In this document: piece after piece, positions 54,480-63,942 of the stretch | Numbering within the stretch: the first letter of the stretch is position 1 | Layout: the number at the start of each line of letters is the position of its first letter | Assembly (NCBI GenBank): GCA_963775825.1 | Contig: CAVZKY010000038.1 | Location: forward strand, 1 to 64,000 | Source of the DNA: Bog-532 sp963775825 | GTDB taxonomy: Bacteria > Actinomycetota > Actinomycetes > Streptosporangiales > Streptosporangiaceae | Direction of reading: 5' to 3' | DNA: 64,000 nt | Program-made: the position numbers and the translations under genes | Notes under the pieces: model-generated | Database searches by the model: none | Told to the model about the DNA's origin: nothing | Seen by the model: only the letters and a program-made list of their open reading frames with translations

Positions 54480-54615
54480 ATATTAGTGCTACGTTAAGTT
54501 ACGAATTTCAGCGAAAGTCCAGTTTTGAGAGGGTCCGGAGGCGTGTACCAAAGCGTTGGGAAAGGTCGGCCGCTGAGAGCTAGGACTCTCAGAGGCCGGA
54601 GGTAACGGGGTTTCT

Positions 54616-56370
54616 GTGCCGGGCGCTCAGTCGGGGGCATCGTCTACGGTTCTGCTGGGCCATCTGGTCCGTGCCTTGTCTCAGGCTGAAACCGCCGATG
54701 AGGTAGCGCGGGTGATGGTGGAGGAGGGTGCCGTCGCGGCCGGTGCCGAATTCGCGAATATCGCGGTTCTGGACGCTGGGGCGACGACAGCCCATCTTTA
54801 CAACGCATCAAGCCGGAACGATGACGTCGCGCGGCGTTACCCGGCGGTCGCGGTCGACGGCTCCACCCCGCTGGGCGCCGTCTTGAGCTCGGGAGGCGAA
54901 ATCTGGCTGGCGTCCTTGTCTGACGTGGGGATCCGTTACCCGCCCCTCCTCGAGGACGCCATCGAGGCAGGGCTGGCATCGGCAGCCTCCCTCGCGCTGC
55001 GCGATCAGCATCAGAGCCTGATCGGTGCGATGGGCGTAGCCTGGGCACGGGCCCAGGCATTCACCGACGCGCAGCGGGACGAGGTCCGGGTGGTCGCCCA
55101 GCTGGCCGGGGACGCTCTCGGGCGGGCTCATCGGCTGGAGGCTGAGCGGGCGGCACGGCAGCGCACCGAGCGTCTGCAGCAGATGATGAGCGCCCTGGTG
55201 GCCTCGGCTTCCCTGGCCGAGGTAACGGCTTCCGTCTTCGAGCACGGCTTGCTGCCCTTCGGGGCATCGGCAGCCCGACTCGTCCTGGTCGATCAGCAAC
55301 AGCCGGAGCGCCTGGTGACCGTGAACGCGGTCGGCCTGCCTGAGCCGCTTCTCGCACAATGGCAGGCACACCCGCTTTCGGACGCCTCCCCGTCCCGGAG
55401 AGCGCTCGAGACGTCAGCGATCGTCTACGTGCCGACCGCCGCGGACCTGGCGGCAGAATATCCCGACGCGAGCATCGGGCAACGCATCTCCGGGCAGCAG
55501 GCATGGGTGGCCGTGCCCCTGCGCAGCAGCGGGCGCACACTGGGCGTCCTGACCCTCGTCTTCAGCAGGGCGCATCCGCTGGACGACGGTCCCGACCAGA
55601 TCGCCCTCACCGCCCTAGGCTCGACCATCGCCGACGCACTCAGCCGCGCGATCCAGCACGACAGCGACCGCGAACTGGTCATATCGGTACAGCGCAGCCT
55701 GCTGGCCGGCTCCCTGCCTGAACGTCCGGGGGTGCGCCTGGGCGGCTACTACCTGCCTGCGGAGACCCGCTACGGCATCGGCGGTGACTGGTTTGACGCC
55801 GTGCTGCTGCCCGATGGCCAGATGACGCTCATCGTTGGCGATGTCGTCGGCCACGGGCTGGAGGCCGCGGTCGCGATGGGGCAGATGCGAAGCGCCGCCC
55901 GCGCGCTGGCCCCCGACCACGGACCCGCGGCCCTGCTGGAGGCCCTGGACCAGTTCCTGTGCAGCACGGTAAAAGAACCGCTGGCAACCGCTGCGGTCGT
56001 CGTCATCGACCTCGCCGAAAGGACACTCCGCTATTGCCTGGCCGGACATCCGCCTCCCCTGCTGCGCGGACCCGACGGCACGGTGAGACTGCTCGATGAG
56101 GCAACGGGAGTGCTACTCGGCCTGGAAACACACAACCGTCCCGAGGAGGTGGTTACCTTTGCCCCAGGCAGCTCCGTGGTGTTGTTCACCGACGGGCTCG
56201 TGGAGCGACGCGACGAGACGTTCGACACCGGGATCGCCCGGCTCGCCGTGGCCCTCAAGGCCGCTCTCCCACCTGACCCGGCCAGCCTGTGTGACGCCCT
56301 TGTCGAGCAATCCGTCCCGTACAACGACCGCGACGACGACATAGCCATCCTCAGCGCGTATCTCGCCTAG
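54616..56370 (+). CDS. GAF-GAF-SpoIIE (PP2C) serine phosphatase
   Basis: 584 residues from GTG at 54,616. Two GAF sensor domains (about 10-175: ARVMVEEGAVAAGAEFANIA; about 190-350: SLAEVTASVFEHGLLPFGAS, AWVAVPLRSSGRTLGVLTLV) and a C-terminal PP2C/SpoIIE domain (about 365-584): GGYYLPAETRYGIGGDWFDA with the metal Asp, VGDVVGHGLEAAVAMGQM, YCLAGHPPPLLRGPDG, VVLFTDGLVERRD, YNDRDDDIAILSAY. All metal Asp residues are kept. Such phosphatases dephosphorylate anti-sigma-factor antagonists and so control stress sigma factors. No anti-sigma gene adjoins. Confidence 0.9.
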   Translation: MPGAQSGASSTVLLGHLVRALSQAETADEVARVMVEEGAVAAGAEFANIAVLDAGATTAHLYNASSRNDDVARRYPAVAVDGSTPLGAVLSSGGEIWLASLSDVGIRYPPLLEDAIEAGLASAASLALRDQHQSLIGAMGVAWARAQAFTDAQRDEVRVVAQLAGDALGRAHRLEAERAARQRTERLQQMMSALVASASLAEVTASVFEHGLLPFGASAARLVLVDQQQPERLVTVNAVGLPEPLLAQWQAHPLSDASPSRRALETSAIVYVPTAADLAAEYPDASIGQRISGQQAWVAVPLRSSGRTLGVLTLVFSRAHPLDDGPDQIALTALGSTIADALSRAIQHDSDRELVISVQRSLLAGSLPERPGVRLGGYYLPAETRYGIGGDWFDAVLLPDGQMTLIVGDVVGHGLEAAVAMGQMRSAARALAPDHGPAALLEALDQFLCSTVKEPLATAAVVVIDLAERTLRYCLAGHPPPLLRGPDGTVRLLDEATGVLLGLETHNRPEEVVTFAPGSSVVLFTDGLVERRDETFDTGIARLAVALKAALPPDPASLCDALVEQSVPYNDRDDDIAILSAYLA

Positions 56371-56466
56371 TTCGACCTGCCGCGCACCGCCAGCGATCTC
56401 ACCGCGTCGCCGTAGTCAGACAAGGCAAGCGCCGCCTTGACCGCCTGATAGCCGTCGTGCTGGGCG

Positions 56467-57552
56467 TTACCGCCGGCCGCGCTGGCTGACAGCGTGACGT
56501 CGCTGCCAGAATGGCATGCTGGTCCAGCGTTCCTCCATGCCGTAGTAGAGCGCGTGATGGCCGAGGTAAGCGCGCCAGATGTGCCGCATGCGATGGGCGT
56601 GCTCCTCGGCGGCGGTGCGGTCGCCGTCGAGCAGCATCCGGGCCGCCTGGCCCGCCTCGAGGCCGGTGACGAGCGCGTTGAACAAGCCCTGCGAGGACAG
56701 CGGGTCGAGTGCGATGGCGCTTTCGCCCGCGACCAGCCAGTCTCGTCCGGCGGCACTGCGTGCCATGCTGCTTGCCGAGCAGACCTGCGGTGGCCCCGCC
56801 GTTTCGAGGTCGGCCGGCCCGGTGGCCGCCGCGAGGCCAGGCACGGTGACGGCCACGGCAGCCGGTCCGCGGCGCAGGACCTGTCGTACAGCGGGCAGGT
56901 CACTGTCGCTGTGGAAGGCGACGAGCCGTGATCCGTTGGGCAGCGCCGCCGTGTACCACCAGCCCTCGGGCACTGACTGGACATAGGTCGCGGGGTCCGG
57001 CTCGCCTCGTGACGGAACACGCTGGTAGACGCACACCAGCCGGTCCATGACCAGGCGGCGCTGCCCGTGGGGCCGCAGCAGCCGCGAGCGCCGCCCGGCG
57101 CAGTCGATGACGACGCGGGCCTCGATGGAGCAGCCGCCGCCGAGGCGGACAAGCCAGCCTGCGCCCGAACGGTCGACCGCGGTCGCGTTGGCCGGCGCGA
57201 CCAGCCGCACGCCCAGGTCCACCGCGTGGGCGCGCAGGTCCGCCTCGAAGCGCCCGCGGTCGATCCGCCACCCCGGTCCGTCGGGGTCGCGGAACGTGTC
57301 GAGAACTTCGGGGACATCCGATCCCCAGCGGCTGACCTTCACCGGGGCCTGCGCGTGCCCAGCCGCGGCGAACCTTTCCCATGCGCCGATCACGGCCAGC
57401 GGGCGCCTGGCGGCACCTGGCAGTGATTCACCTACGCGCCAGCCAGGCTCGCGAACCCGGTCGATCAGGGCCACGGTCGCGTGCGGTGCCAGGCCTGCCG
57501 CGGCGGCGGCACCCGCGGAGCCCGCACCGACCACGGCTACCTCGACCTTCAC
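56467..57552 (-). CDS. LodB/GoxB-like FAD-dependent maturation protein
   Basis: 361 residues from GTG, overlapping the LodA-like stop by four bases (GTGA). N-terminal FAD-binding VAVVGAGSAGAAAAAGLAPH, then GWRIDRGRFEADLRAHAVDL, and WLVAGESAIALDPLSSQGLF, which holds the second FAD motif. It is the halogenase-like flavoprotein type whose members LodB and GoxB make the cysteine-tryptophylquinone cofactor in the partner oxidase. The overlap with the oxidase gene supports this role over a free-standing halogenase or geranylgeranyl reductase. The C-terminus is complete. Confidence 0.8.
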   Translation of the reverse strand: MKVEVAVVGAGSAGAAAAAGLAPHATVALIDRVREPGWRVGESLPGAARRPLAVIGAWERFAAAGHAQAPVKVSRWGSDVPEVLDTFRDPDGPGWRIDRGRFEADLRAHAVDLGVRLVAPANATAVDRSGAGWLVRLGGGCSIEARVVIDCAGRRSRLLRPHGQRRLVMDRLVCVYQRVPSRGEPDPATYVQSVPEGWWYTAALPNGSRLVAFHSDSDLPAVRQVLRRGPAAVAVTVPGLAAATGPADLETAGPPQVCSASSMARSAAGRDWLVAGESAIALDPLSSQGLFNALVTGLEAGQAARMLLDGDRTAAEEHAHRMRHIWRAYLGHHALYYGMEERWTSMPFWQRRHAVSQRGRR

Positions 57553-59765
57553 GCGGCGTGCGGTGGCAGCCCGTTGGGGAACCGCCGCACGAGGTCGATG
57601 TTCGACAGGTCGACATCGGCCGCCGACCGTCGGCCGCGCCGGGCCGCGCCGACGCCGGGCCCGATGGGCGGGCCACTGTGCGGCGTCGCTCCGTCGAGAG
57701 TCCCTTCCCAGGGGGCGACGGCCCGCGAGTAATCCGCCACTTCGATCTCGGCCGGGAACTCGCCGTCATCGGGACCCCTGCGAACCTCGACCACGCTGAG
57801 GAAGTCGAAGTGGTGGACCATGTTGTTGATCTGCTGCGGGTAGCTCTCGCTGCCGAGCGGCTCGTACCACACTTCCCGGCTCGCGAACGCTTTGCGCCGC
57901 TCGTCCAGGGCACGGCTCGTGTCCATCACAATCTCGTAGTTGTTCTCGGTCAGGACCTGGTTAGGAACACGCGCGGGCCAGAAGGCCGGTGCGTACGGGT
58001 CGAAGGAGCGCGTGTAGCCCGAACGGCAGCTTGCCGTGTCGGTCTGCCAGGGCACGGCCATCCAGCGGGTGATCCCGCCGGGCAGCTGACCGTGCAGTGG
58101 TCCGTTCGGTATCGTCACGGCATCGGGCGTCAGCACCGTGGGCGGAATCGGCTCGATCCAGCCCTGGGGGGCGTGCCGGAAGCGGAAGGGCGCCATGTAC
58201 ATCGTCCGCGCCCGTACCGGCCAGGTCATCTCGCAGCCAGGATGGAACGCGTCCGCGACGCAGAACTCCAGTGCCGCCCGCGTGAGCATCTCGCCCTGCT
58301 TCGCCACCGGCACCTCCTCGATGGTGCGAGGGGGCTGGTGACCGGGGCTCCAGTCCTCCTCGAAGTTGCCATCGGCCCAGGACTCCAGCATCGCGAGCTG
58401 GCATTCGCTGAGCGAGGCATGCTGTCGCGGTGTGGGTGCCGGCGGGATCGACATCGCGTCCCCGTAAAGCCAGGGCCAGGGGATCGGCGAATTACCGTCA
58501 CGCGAGAAATTCCGGAAATTGTTGGCGATGATGCGACGGTGCTCGCGAGACGCGGGGTCGGCGCTGCTGAGCTGGCGCAGGGTTTCCTCGCTGGTCAGGT
58601 CGAACGCGCCTTGCCAGCCGTAGCCGGCCGCAAAGGCCGCGTTCACCCACTGCAGCCCGGCTAGCCGCTGAAAGAGCGGCAGGATGTCATCGGTGAAGGA
58701 CGGCCGGTCCGGTGCGGGAAGCATGTTCGCGTTGATCGCCACATCGCGCATCACGTCCCACATGGTGCGCACGGACTTGCGCTGCGGCCCGTAATTGGGC
58801 GGCGCGATCACGACCCAGGCGGGAACGACCTCGAGCGGTTCGCCGTCCAGTCGCACCGTGGCGGTCACGGGCCCGTCGGACACGTCGTCGTGCCAGCCCT
58901 CGTTGTTGGCGAAAGTGATCGCCGCGCTGTCGTCGTAGCTGCTGGCCCGCCCGCGGCCGCCGAGCACGGTAAGGCGCTGGTCCGCGTCGGTCCTCATCTC
59001 CCCGAGGTACACGGGACGGCCCATGAACGCGCCGTCATCGAAGGCGACCGGCCCGGTGTTGCCTCCGTGCAGGCTCTTTGCCGACGGAGTGATGGCCAGC
59101 CTGGAGCGATCGGTGATCCCCGGATTGCGCAGGGTTGTCGGTACGGCATGACTGGCCTCGGGGATGTCGAGCGCCAGCTGGAATCCGTACCAGGCCGATT
59201 TCTTGTTGGCCAGCTGGACATGCCATTCGATCTCCGCGCCTGATCCTTCCGTGGTCAGTTCGCGGATAATGTCGCCCCGCGCGTTGCAGCCGTAGACCCT
59301 GAACCGCGCCGCCTGCCTTTTGAGCCGCTTGTCCCTATCCCGGTAGCCGCCTTCGCGCAGCGGCTCCGGATCGGTGACCTCTGGGCCGTGGAAATACTCG
59401 TCGCTCGAACCGACCCGGGCGATGCCGATCGCGGGATAGATGATGGCCTGGACGATCTGCCTGTCCGGCCGGGCGAATGCCGCCTCGGCGGTGCGCGGGA
59501 CGGGCGCGGCATCCGGTTCCGGTGACAGCGTTGCGAGGATTGGATTTGCTGCCGCCAGCGAAAGCCCGGCGCTCAGTTTGCGGAGAACGGACCGGCGCGT
59601 TTCATTGGGTATAATTTCGGCGCGATAGGTATCGTCATTGGGCCGGAAGTCGCCGCAGTCCGTAAGAAGATCGGGAACGGTGCACTGATAAAGCTCTACC
59701 AGCCGTCCCAGAACCTCAAGGGAAGGCTCATAGCCGCCCTCGCTCTTGATCATTTTGGTGTCCAT
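57549..59765 (-). CDS. LodA/GoxA-like cysteine-tryptophylquinone oxidase with a fused HTH-like N-terminus
   Basis: 738 residues from ATG at 59,765. From residue about 100: AIIYPAIGIARVGSSDEYFH GPE, the LodA start. Cofactor region: Cys511 in FHPGCEMTWPVR and Trp573 in MAVPWQTDTASC lie 62 apart, close to the 65 between the crosslinked Cys516 and Trp581 of LodA. Family enzymes oxidise lysine or glycine and release hydrogen peroxide, which kills competitors. The first 45 residues (GYEPSLEVLGRLVELYQCTV PDLL) look like the end of an XRE-type regulator, followed by a linker; no recognition helix is seen, so this is probably a fusion or remnant. Substrate unknown. LodB follows directly and is needed for maturation. 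Confidence 0.85.
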   Translation of the reverse strand: MDTKMIKSEGGYEPSLEVLGRLVELYQCTVPDLLTDCGDFRPNDDTYRAEIIPNETRRSVLRKLSAGLSLAAANPILATLSPEPDAAPVPRTAEAAFARPDRQIVQAIIYPAIGIARVGSSDEYFHGPEVTDPEPLREGGYRDRDKRLKRQAARFRVYGCNARGDIIRELTTEGSGAEIEWHVQLANKKSAWYGFQLALDIPEASHAVPTTLRNPGITDRSRLAITPSAKSLHGGNTGPVAFDDGAFMGRPVYLGEMRTDADQRLTVLGGRGRASSYDDSAAITFANNEGWHDDVSDGPVTATVRLDGEPLEVVPAWVVIAPPNYGPQRKSVRTMWDVMRDVAINANMLPAPDRPSFTDDILPLFQRLAGLQWVNAAFAAGYGWQGAFDLTSEETLRQLSSADPASREHRRIIANNFRNFSRDGNSPIPWPWLYGDAMSIPPAPTPRQHASLSECQLAMLESWADGNFEEDWSPGHQPPRTIEEVPVAKQGEMLTRAALEFCVADAFHPGCEMTWPVRARTMYMAPFRFRHAPQGWIEPIPPTVLTPDAVTIPNGPLHGQLPGGITRWMAVPWQTDTASCRSGYTRSFDPYAPAFWPARVPNQVLTENNYEIVMDTSRALDERRKAFASREVWYEPLGSESYPQQINNMVHHFDFLSVVEVRRGPDDGEFPAEIEVADYSRAVAPWEGTLDGATPHSGPPIGPGVGAARRGRRSAADVDLSNIDLVRRFPNGLPPHAA

Positions 59766-60216
59766 GACATCATCATGCCCGACAGCAGTCACGGCGACAG
59801 AGAAACTACTCGGTGCGCCCGTCATGCCGAGAAGGTCAACAAATGAGGAAACATTGACGCTTAAGCGCGAGCAGGCCGCCCGAATGACATAACAAGGATC
59901 AGTAGCCGAAGGGCCAACGGAGTGACAATCGCCGCGAATACCCCTGTACTTCTCCGCACCGCTAGCGCAGGCAGAGCGCTGAGCGCTCAGCACCCGGCCA
60001 GGCCGTGGCCGGGCCGTGGCCGTGGCCGGCGGTCGATGTCCGGGAGCGGATGGCGCTCGGCGACCTTGGTCACCACGTGCAGGGACCTCCGGCTCTGCCC
60101 CAGGTCGAGCACCGGACGAGGGTTGATGATACGGAGGTTTCACCGTAGCCGTCGCGAGGTTTGACTGCGGGCGCGACGGAGCGGCGAACGTCAGGCCTCT
60201 GCAGGAGTGATGACAA
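59766..60216. promoter_or_regulatory. Divergent promoter region of the LodA operon and pckG
   Basis: 450 bases between two divergent genes. No ORF. Contains GC-rich short repeats (GGCCGTGGCCGGGCCGTGGC near 60,000). An upstream N-terminal part of the HTH fused to LodA could not be found in any frame here. Confidence 0.5.
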
Positions 60217-62031
60217 ATGTTCAGCGCAGAACTAATCGAAGACCAGGCCGCAACAAGCCTCCCCACGCTGGCTAAGTGGGTCCGTGAAATCGCGGAGATG
60301 ACTAAACCCAACAAGGTCGTCTGGTGTGACGGCTCGCAGGCCGAATGGGAGGCGCTGACCAGCCTGCTCGTCGAGAACGGAACCTTCACGCGGCTGAACC
60401 CCAAGCTGCGTCCCAACAGTTTCCACTGTGCTTCCGACCCAAGTGACGTGGCACGCGTCGAGGACCGTACGTTCATCTGCTCAGAACGCGAAGCAGATGC
60501 GGGCCCGACCAACAACTGGATCGCGCCCGACGAGATGCGCGAGACCTTCACCGAGGTCTTCGACGGCTGCATGGCCGGCCGCACCATGTACGTAGTCCCG
60601 TTCTGCATGGGCCCGCTCGGCAGCAACATCTCCCAGCTCGGAGTGCAGGTCACCGACTCGCCCTATGTGGTCGTGTCGATGCGGATCATGACCAGGATGG
60701 GAACGCCCGCGCTGCGGGCCATCGAGGAGACCGGGGCATTCGTCCGGGCCGTCCACTCCGTCGGCGCCCCACTGCAGCCGGGCCAGGCGGACGTGCCGTG
60801 GCCCTGCAACAAAACCAAGTACATCTCCCACTTCCCCGAGACCAGGGAGATCTGGTCCTACGGCTCGGGATACGGCGGGAACGCGTTGCTCGGCAAGAAG
60901 TGCTTCGCGCTGCGGATCGCCTCGGTGATGGCGCGGGACGAGGGCTGGCTGGCCGAGCACATGCTCATCCTCAAGCTCACCCCGCCCGGCAGCGAGGCGA
61001 AGTACATCGCGGCGGCCTTCCCGTCCGCGTGCGGCAAGACCAACCTGGCCATGCTGCAGCCGACCATCCCCGGCTGGAAGATCGAGGCCGTCGGCGACGA
61101 CATCGCCTGGATGCGGTTCGGCGAGGACGGCAGGCTGTACGCGATCAACCCCGAGGCCGGCTTCTTCGGCGTCGCGCCCGGCACCGGCATGAAGACCAAC
61201 GCCAACGCGGTCAAGACCATGTGGGGCAACAGCATCTTCACCAACGTCGCGCTGACCGACGACGGCGACGTGTGGTGGGAGGGCCTGACCGACGAGCCGC
61301 CCGCGCACCTGATCGACTGGAAGGGCCGGGACTGGACACCCGGCTCGGCCGAGCCCGCCGCGCACCCCAACGCCCGGTTCACCACCCCGGCCAGTCAGTG
61401 CCCGATCATCGCGCCGGAGTGGGACGATCCCGCGGGCGTGCCGATCTCGGCGATCCTGTTCGGCGGCAGGCGCGCCAGCACCGTGCCGCTGGTGATCGAG
61501 TCCTTCGACTGGGACCACGGCGTGTTCCTCGGCGCCAACATCGCCTCGGAGAAGACCGCGGCCGCCGAGGGCAAGGTCGGCGAACTGCGGCACGACCCGT
61601 TCGCGATGCTGCCGTTCTGCGGCTACAACATGGGCGACTACTTCGCCTACTGGCTGAAGGTTGGCCAGCGGGCCGACCCGGAGAAGCTACCGCGGCTGTT
61701 CTACGTCAACTGGTTCCGCAAGGACGCGAAGGGCAGGTTCGTCTGGCCGGGCTTCGGCGAGAACAGCCGGGTGCTGAAGTGGATCATTCAGCGGCTGTCC
61801 GGCGAGGCCAAGGCCACCCGGACCCCGATCGGCTACCTGCCCGCGCCGGGCTCGCTGGATCTCGACGGCCTGGACATCAGCTGGGCCGATCTGGGCCTGC
61901 TGCTAACCGTGGACAAGGAGGCCTGGAAGCTGGAGGCGGAGCACATCCCCGAGTTCTTCCGTTCCTTCCACCGGCACCTGCCCGCCCAGCTCTGGGAGCT
62001 GCACCAGGACCTGGTTGGCCGCCTGGAGTAA
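60217..62031 (+). CDS. pckG: GTP-dependent phosphoenolpyruvate carboxykinase
   Basis: 604 residues, ATG at 60,217 with AGGAG about nine bases upstream; normal length. Converts oxaloacetate and GTP to phosphoenolpyruvate, carbon dioxide and GDP at the start of gluconeogenesis. Seen: WIAPDEMRETFTEVFDG, PFCMGPLGSN, substrate motif YGGNALLGKKCFALRIAS, P-loop FPSACGKTNLAML with the reactive Cys, metal motif GDDIAWMRF, and GFFGVAPGTG. Guanine-nucleotide residues are in the usual C-terminal positions. Cytoplasmic, stand-alone, followed by a strong terminator, so transcribed alone. Confidence 0.97.
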   Translation: MFSAELIEDQAATSLPTLAKWVREIAEMTKPNKVVWCDGSQAEWEALTSLLVENGTFTRLNPKLRPNSFHCASDPSDVARVEDRTFICSEREADAGPTNNWIAPDEMRETFTEVFDGCMAGRTMYVVPFCMGPLGSNISQLGVQVTDSPYVVVSMRIMTRMGTPALRAIEETGAFVRAVHSVGAPLQPGQADVPWPCNKTKYISHFPETREIWSYGSGYGGNALLGKKCFALRIASVMARDEGWLAEHMLILKLTPPGSEAKYIAAAFPSACGKTNLAMLQPTIPGWKIEAVGDDIAWMRFGEDGRLYAINPEAGFFGVAPGTGMKTNANAVKTMWGNSIFTNVALTDDGDVWWEGLTDEPPAHLIDWKGRDWTPGSAEPAAHPNARFTTPASQCPIIAPEWDDPAGVPISAILFGGRRASTVPLVIESFDWDHGVFLGANIASEKTAAAEGKVGELRHDPFAMLPFCGYNMGDYFAYWLKVGQRADPEKLPRLFYVNWFRKDAKGRFVWPGFGENSRVLKWIIQRLSGEAKATRTPIGYLPAPGSLDLDGLDISWADLGLLLTVDKEAWKLEAEHIPEFFRSFHRHLPAQLWELHQDLVGRLE

Positions 62032-62080
62032 GGGAGTGGGAGCGGGTGCTGATAGGAAACAGGCGCTGAGCCGCCCCAGA

Positions 62081-62110
62081 GGGTCAGGCCAGGACATCCG
62101 GGCCTGACCC
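62081..62110 (+). terminator. Strong hairpin terminator after pckG
   Basis: GGGTCAGGCC (62,081-62,090) pairs perfectly with GGCCTGACCC (62,101-62,110) across a 10-base loop. No U-run, as is usual for high-GC actinomycetes. Confidence 0.75.
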
Positions 62111-62268
62111 TGGCGGGCGTCCTGAACGGTGTCAGGCCGCTCGGTCGAGGATGCGCTCGGCCGTACGCGACCGTGAACGGCAGCAGCCGCGGGGCCGGGG
62201 CCCTGGGGTCTTGGGGGCCCTGGGGTTTTTCAGCAGCGCCGTCGGCAATGCCGGAGGCTCCCGGCTGC

Positions 62269-62880
62269 TCAGTGCGTGTGCATGGTGCCGTGCATCCCGA
62301 CGGACAGGGCCAAGCCGACGATGAGGACGATGACCAGGATCACCGCCGCCCAGCCGAGCATCAAGCCCGCGAGTGCCAGGTCAGCCCCCTGTTCTCCGGT
62401 GCGCTTGATCTGCTGCCGGGCCATATGGCCGAACACGATCGCCGGGATGGCCAGCACCGGCCCGAACATGATTTGCGCGAGCCCGCAGCCGAGGCTCGCC
62501 ATCGCGAGCTCGTTGATCTTGGCTGCCGGGGTCACCGCGGTCGTCCGCGCGGTAGGCAGGTCGGTCACGAGCTGGTCCAGGTCGGCGTAGGTGCGCGCGG
62601 ACAAGGCGTTCCCCAGGCGGCCGTCGTACTCGTCCTTGGACAGCCGACCTTCGCTGTAGGCCTCGTTGAGGCGCTCCACCACGCCGTCGCGGTCGGCGTC
62701 GGCGGCCCGCATCTTCGCCCGGTCGCCACCGGCGGTGAACGCCTGGGTGCGCCCGACGGCCTGGATCACGCGAGGCGCGGTCGTTCGTCGCCCGCGCTCC
62801 TGGTCCGCGATCCGCTGCAACTCGTCGGCCAGCGACGGAGGGTCGTTGTCCGGGATGAGCGTGGTGTCGTTGTCGCGCAT
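62269..62880 (-). CDS. DUF1707/DUF4190 membrane protein
   Basis: 203 residues from ATG at 62,880 (GTG 9 bases upstream is also possible). DUF1707 SHOCT-like motif MRAADADRDGVVERLNEAYS EGRLSKDEYD near residues 59-88, the short N-terminal module of actinomycete membrane-associated proteins. Then two membrane helices: LGCGLAQIMFGPVLAIPAIV and LMLGWAAVILVIVLIVGLAL (DUF4190), ending in a His-containing tail. Probably a small envelope protein; exact role unknown. Convergent with pckG. Confidence 0.85.
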   Translation of the reverse strand: MRDNDTTLIPDNDPPSLADELQRIADQERGRRTTAPRVIQAVGRTQAFTAGGDRAKMRAADADRDGVVERLNEAYSEGRLSKDEYDGRLGNALSARTYADLDQLVTDLPTARTTAVTPAAKINELAMASLGCGLAQIMFGPVLAIPAIVFGHMARQQIKRTGEQGADLALAGLMLGWAAVILVIVLIVGLALSVGMHGTMHTH

Positions 62881-63234
62881 CTGCACCACCCCTTACTTTG
62901 ACGCTCCGGCCGGGGCGCTAGCGTGGCAAGTGCCGTAAGTCCCGGCGATGGTCATGAGCAGATAACGGCTCACACTGTCGAAAGTTTGAGCTCTACGGGA
63001 GCGACGACGTGCCAGCGGTCGTCGCTGCTGCCTTGCGTCCCGGCCATGGGTGTGCCCGGGTCCAGCGCATGGGGAGTGCCGGCCTCTCGTCCCCGCGCCT
63101 GCACCATGCTCGTGCACGCAGACGGTCGCCGGGTACATCCCTCGCTGGGGCGATGATGCCCCCCTTGACGGATTGTCACATACCGGGCACTGTGGCATGC
63201 GTACTGCTGCCGCTCAGACCCCGCGGGAGAAATA
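62881..63234. other. No gene seen
   Basis: About 350 bases between divergent genes; promoter region for both directions, nothing else recognised. Confidence 0.4.
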
Positions 63235-63597
63235 ATGAGCCCCCTGACACGTGCCACTGCCTGTACCGTCCGGATAACCGCCGTAGCCGCCGCAACACCC
63301 TTGCTGGTCGGCGCTGCCGCTTCAGCCGCCACCGCAAAGCTGGTCGGCTGGGAGCTCCGACAGCTCGCCAACTCACCGCTGTCCGCCGAGGCCAGGCGGC
63401 TATGGGAGCTCCGGCAGCTCGCCAGCTCACCGCTGTCCGCCGAGACCAGGCGGCTCAAGGCCGAACTGCGCACGCTGGCCGCCGCCAGCCGCGCCGATGC
63501 AAACGCCGATGCAAACACGGTAGGGCGGCAGGAGGAGCACGCAGGGAACGACCGTGACAGACGCCATCGCGACAGGACGCTCGTTGCCCTTCAGTAG
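63235..63597 (+). CDS. Small protein with signal-like start and duplicated 18-residue unit
   Basis: 120 residues, ATG at 63,235 with GGGAGA about five bases upstream. Hydrophobic N-terminus (VRITAVAAATPLLVGAAASA), then two copies of WELRQLAxSPLSAExRRL and a charged tail. The repeat looks like an amphipathic coiled helix. I do not recognise the family; export is likely. Confidence 0.5.
   Translation: MSPLTRATACTVRITAVAAATPLLVGAAASAATAKLVGWELRQLANSPLSAEARRLWELRQLASSPLSAETRRLKAELRTLAAASRADANADANTVGRQEEHAGNDRDRRHRDRTLVALQ
63349..63456 (+). repeat. Two tandem 54-bp repeats
   Basis: Units start at 63,349 and 63,403 and differ at a few bases. They encode the duplicated helix of the small protein above. 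Confidence 0.85.
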
Positions 63598-63942
63598 GTA
63601 AGGCCCATACTCAGCCGAGTGCCTCGGTCTCGTGCGCCAGGCCCGGGACGTACCGCGTGCTGACGAAGATCATCCCGTTGACTCAGCCGCGGGGGCCTTG
63701 GCCAATCTGCCCGGGGATCGCTCAGGCGGCTCCCGGCCCGGCGTGAACTCCCGGCGGTGCAGGTGTCGGCTGCCTGCGTCTGGGTATGCAGTTTCGCGCC
63801 CAGGGCGAGCATGAGCCGGCTTTAACTCAACGTTCACGTGCTGGTGACATGGATAACCGCCGGTCATGGACATTTTGGAATCCGCACACCATGGCGCCGG
63901 AACGCGTCAGGAGGTGCCTCTATCGAGAGGCGGCGAAGGATC
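63598..63942. other. No gene seen
   Basis: About 345 bases without a supported frame before a possible gene start at the right edge. Confidence 0.4.
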
